Source of the DNA: Eubacterium sp. CAG:251
GTDB taxonomy: Bacteria > Bacillota > Clostridia > Oscillospirales > Acutalibacteraceae
Reading direction: 5' to 3'
Length of the DNA stretch: 64,000 bases
Assembly: GCA_000436835.1 (NCBI GenBank)
Contig: FR889122.1
Location: 1 to 64,000, forward strand
In this document: piece after piece, positions 61,941-64,000 of the stretch
Layout of the letters: each line of letters starts with the position of its first letter
How positions within the stretch are numbered: position 1 is the first letter of the stretch
Notes under the pieces: generated by a model
Databases searched by the model: none
What the model was told of the DNA's origin: nothing
Seen by the model: the letters and a program-made list of their open reading frames with translations, nothing else
Position numbers and translations under genes: made by a program

Positions 61941-62940
61941 TTTTAACACCGTCGGTTTTTGTGATTTTATCGTTTTTGTCAAGCCAAATAGCTTGAATAT
62001 TATATTTTTCGGCTAATTTCCTGCCTGTGTTTAAATCCATACAAAATAACGCCGTAGAAAGCGTATCGGCAAGTGCGCTGTCGCTTGATATTACTGTTAC
62101 TGATTTAAAATAATTTGCCGGATATAATGTATTTTTATCGATTATATGGCAATAATCTTTGCCGTCGACCGTGTAATATCTTTGATACGAGCCGCTTGTA
62201 ACTACACTTGTATTATCATCTGCGTAAATTTTGTCTAAATATTCATTTGAATTTGGATTTTCAATTCCGATAACAAAATCATTTTTGTCAGGCTTATTTC
62301 CGATTGTGATTATATTTCCACCAAGGGAAATAACTGCGCTTTGCCAAACATTGTTTTTAGTTATGTATTCATAAATTTTATTGCAAACAAATCCTTTGGT
62401 AATTGCGCCTACATCAAGTTTTAATTCTTTATCATTGAAAAATATAGTTGAATTTTCCTTGTCTATAATTAAATTATTGATATCTGTATGCTCACTTGCT
62501 TTCGTAAGCATTGATTTAGGAGGAAGCGACTCCCCTTTTTCCCTGTAATCGTGCCAAATTGAAAGAACACTTCCCATAGCGATATCGACATATCCGTTTG
62601 TAATTTTATATGCCTTTTTTCCATAGGTCAAAAGCTCAATTATTCTTTTATCAACCTTAACAGGCTTTTTGTATGCATTGTCATTTATATATTTTAGATT
62701 TACAATATTATCATAATCATTATAGATATCGTAAAGTTCGGAATATCCTTTAATTTCACCGTATAACTTATTATATTTTTTGTCGAATTCAGCTTGCGAG
62801 GTATCATAAGCAGTTATACTTGAGGCAGTGTCAAACAGATTCAAAAAACTTTTTGAGAATTTGGTATACTTACTGTTTGAACAGCCAAACAAAGTAAATA
62901 ACAAAGTAAAGGAGAGGACTATTGAAACAATTTTTTTCAT
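61930..62940 (-). CDS. apbE: FAD:protein FMN transferase ApbE (lipoprotein)
   Basis: A 336-residue lipoprotein with a signal peptide and lipobox LFGC (Cys about 19). The ApbE body has LNLFDTASSITAYDTS (about 33-48), the FAD-binding KLDVGAITKGFVC (about 173-186), SLGGNIITIG and DSALADTLSTALF (about 294-306). It attaches FMN to Thr residues of secreted or membrane proteins, classically RnfD and RnfG. It follows rnfB by 16 bases, so it should modify subunits of the same complex. Confidence 0.93.
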   Translation of the reverse strand: MKKIVSIVLSFTLLFTLFGCSNSKYTKFSKSFLNLFDTASSITAYDTSQAEFDKKYNKLYGEIKGYSELYDIYNDYDNIVNLKYINDNAYKKPVKVDKRIIELLTYGKKAYKITNGYVDIAMGSVLSIWHDYREKGESLPPKSMLTKASEHTDINNLIIDKENSTIFFNDKELKLDVGAITKGFVCNKIYEYITKNNVWQSAVISLGGNIITIGNKPDKNDFVIGIENPNSNEYLDKIYADDNTSVVTSGSYQRYYTVDGKDYCHIIDKNTLYPANYFKSVTVISSDSALADTLSTALFCMDLNTGRKLAEKYNIQAIWLDKNDKITKTDGVKSAK

Positions 62941-62956
62941 AAGTCCCCTCCTCTCT

Positions 62957-63760
62957 TTAATTTATAAATTCTTTAATAACCTTAGTCGGACATTTTTGAG
63001 CACACAAGCCGCACTCGGTACACTTATTGTAATCTATTTTAGCAACATTATCAATAACTTTTACTGCATCATTAGGGCAATTTCTTTCGCACATACCGCA
63101 ACCTATACACCCTGCCTGACAATTATCCTTAACAACCTTGCCACGCTGTTTGTTTGAACATTGGACCCTAAATTTAGAATTGTAAGGTACAATTTCAATA
63201 AGATTAAGCGGACAGGCTTTAACGCATTTACCGCAGGCGATGCAAAGTTCTTCGTCAACAACCGCCTTGCCGTTGATAATTCTTATTGCCTGATTATCGC
63301 AAACATCTGCGCAAGAGCCGTATCCCATACAGCCATATTGGCAACTTCTTTCACCGCCGCCGGGCGCAACGGATGCAGAGGTACACGTTCTCGTGCCGTA
63401 ATAATTAAATTTTTGGTGCCTTACTTCACAGGTTCCCGAACATTTAACAAATGCAGTCTGCCTAACAAACTCTCCTGCTTGAGCGCCCATTATTTCCGCT
63501 ATTTTTTCAGCGCCCTTTTTGCCGGCAGGAGGGCAAGCATTGACGGGTGCTTCGCCTTTAGCAATCGCCTTAGCAAGAGCGTCACAGCCTGCATATCCGC
63601 AAGCACCGCAGTTATTGCCCGCAAGTGCTTCTCTGACTTTAATTTCTTTTTCGTCTACTTCAACGTGAAAAACCTTTTCGGCAACACTGAGAAGAACGGC
63701 AATAATAAGTCCAACAGCGGCAACAACCACTGAGGCAATGATAATACTTTTAATATCCAT
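62957..63760 (-). CDS. rnfB: Electron transport complex subunit RnfB
   Basis: A 267-residue iron-sulfur protein with one N-terminal TM (about 6-25). A first cluster region CGACGYAGCDALA...CPPAG (about 51-78) is followed by polyferredoxin motifs CIACGKCVKACP, CIGCGMCERNCP and CTECGLCAQKCP. RnfB takes electrons from ferredoxin into the Rnf complex, which reduces NAD while pumping Na+ or H+. The gene is 14 bases after the end of rnfA. Confidence 0.95.
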   Translation of the reverse strand: MDIKSIIIASVVVAAVGLIIAVLLSVAEKVFHVEVDEKEIKVREALAGNNCGACGYAGCDALAKAIAKGEAPVNACPPAGKKGAEKIAEIMGAQAGEFVRQTAFVKCSGTCEVRHQKFNYYGTRTCTSASVAPGGGERSCQYGCMGYGSCADVCDNQAIRIINGKAVVDEELCIACGKCVKACPLNLIEIVPYNSKFRVQCSNKQRGKVVKDNCQAGCIGCGMCERNCPNDAVKVIDNVAKIDYNKCTECGLCAQKCPTKVIKEFIN

Positions 63761-63774
63761 ATTGCTCCCCTCCT

Positions 63775-64000
63775 CTATTTAAGTGTTCCAAAGCCGTAAA
63801 AAGCAATAGCCATAAGACATGCTGTTAATAATACAGCAGGAGTACCTTTAAATGCTTTTGGAAAATCGTTGTTTTCTGTTCTTTCTCTTATGCCTGCCAT
63901 AATTATAATTGCAAGCGCAAAGCCGACTGCTGTTCCAAAGCCGGTTACAACAGATGTTATAAAATTATTATTGTCCTGCACATTAGTAAGTGCAACACCT
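63775..64000 (-). CDS. rnfA: RnfA, 3' end (runs off the window)
   Basis: The last 75 codons of an Rnf membrane subunit. The reading frame is open to the window edge and shows GVALTNVQ, then SVVTGFGTAVGFALAIIIMAGIRER and a final hydrophobic segment ending YGFGTLK, as in RnfA. About 115 more residues should lie beyond 64000. The apparent GTG at 63981 is internal. rnfC, D, G and E probably lie upstream. Confidence 0.9.
   Translation of the reverse strand, partial: GVALTNVQDNNNFITSVVTGFGTAVGFALAIIIMAGIRERTENNDFPKAFKGTPAVLLTACLMAIAFYGFGTLK

Overview
The window is an AT-rich (roughly one-third G+C) chromosomal segment of a spore-forming, anaerobic Firmicute of class Clostridia, most like the Ruminococcaceae/Oscillospirales gut bacteria. 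Support comes from a complete spoIIIA operon with a sigma-E type promoter, spoIIID, a SpoIIM-like gene, pyruvate formate-lyase, an Rnf complex, a bile-salt-hydrolase-like enzyme and a secreted protease ending in dockerin-like sequence. Lineage is inferred from gene content, not from a marker tree. Coding density is high, with many 1-8 bp overlaps.

Layout. 1-5970: SdpI-like membrane protein, then a sulfur-handling operon (nifS, nifU-like, nadA, mnmA, Nudix) behind a promoter flanked by two 19-bp palindromes, then a Lys-rich repeat membrane protein. 6121-9191: a minus-strand SDR/zinc-ribbon fusion, and metK under a SAM riboswitch. 9242-15904: minus-strand block with a small membrane protein, proC, spoIIID, an anchored lipocalin-like protein, a long-form prs and a giant YfhO membrane protein. 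16031-20698: spoIIIAA-AH. 20779-30451: a housekeeping block (Asp23, nusB, M22/TsaD-like, xseA, xseB, ispA, dxs, tlyA, nadK, argR, recN), then tyrS. 31847-33188: an orphan coding remnant, tRNA-Leu(CAA) and a bile salt hydrolase with every catalytic residue.

33227-37092: a minus-strand ECF transporter operon (two ATPases, EcfT, an S component of unknown substrate, a methyltransferase) and zinc-type L28. 37272-43237: recA-recX-rimO-pgsA, then cysE-cysS under a cysteine T-box. 43294-47583: ferredoxin-tailed aldo/keto reductase and a subtilisin/LRR/dockerin-like secreted protein. 47630-54799: pflA-pflB, a LysR regulator and dapB-dapA-asd, all minus. 54961-58725: queA-tgt, yajC and two membrane proteins. 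58715-64000: Xer recombinase, a cytidine deaminase-like gene, a frameshifted grpB, a Gx-transporter, a NusG-II protein, apbE, rnfB and the 3' end of rnfA.

Connections. Sulfur and methionine metabolism recur: cysteine desulfurase with two dedicated clients, SAM-controlled metK, cysteine-sensing cysE-cysS, and SAM-using enzymes (QueA, RimO, PflA, methyltransferases). Electron transfer recurs at the right end, where Rnf, its flavin transferase and EetA/EetB-like proteins form one transcription unit. No CRISPR array, insertion sequence, rRNA or prophage module was found. The most interesting candidates for little-described biology are the Rnf-ApbE-EetA-EetB arrangement, the SDR/zinc-ribbon fusion, the ECF-methyltransferase operon, the 30-bp palindromic element next to the Xer gene, and the hairpin embedding the ribosome binding site between yajC and its neighbour.
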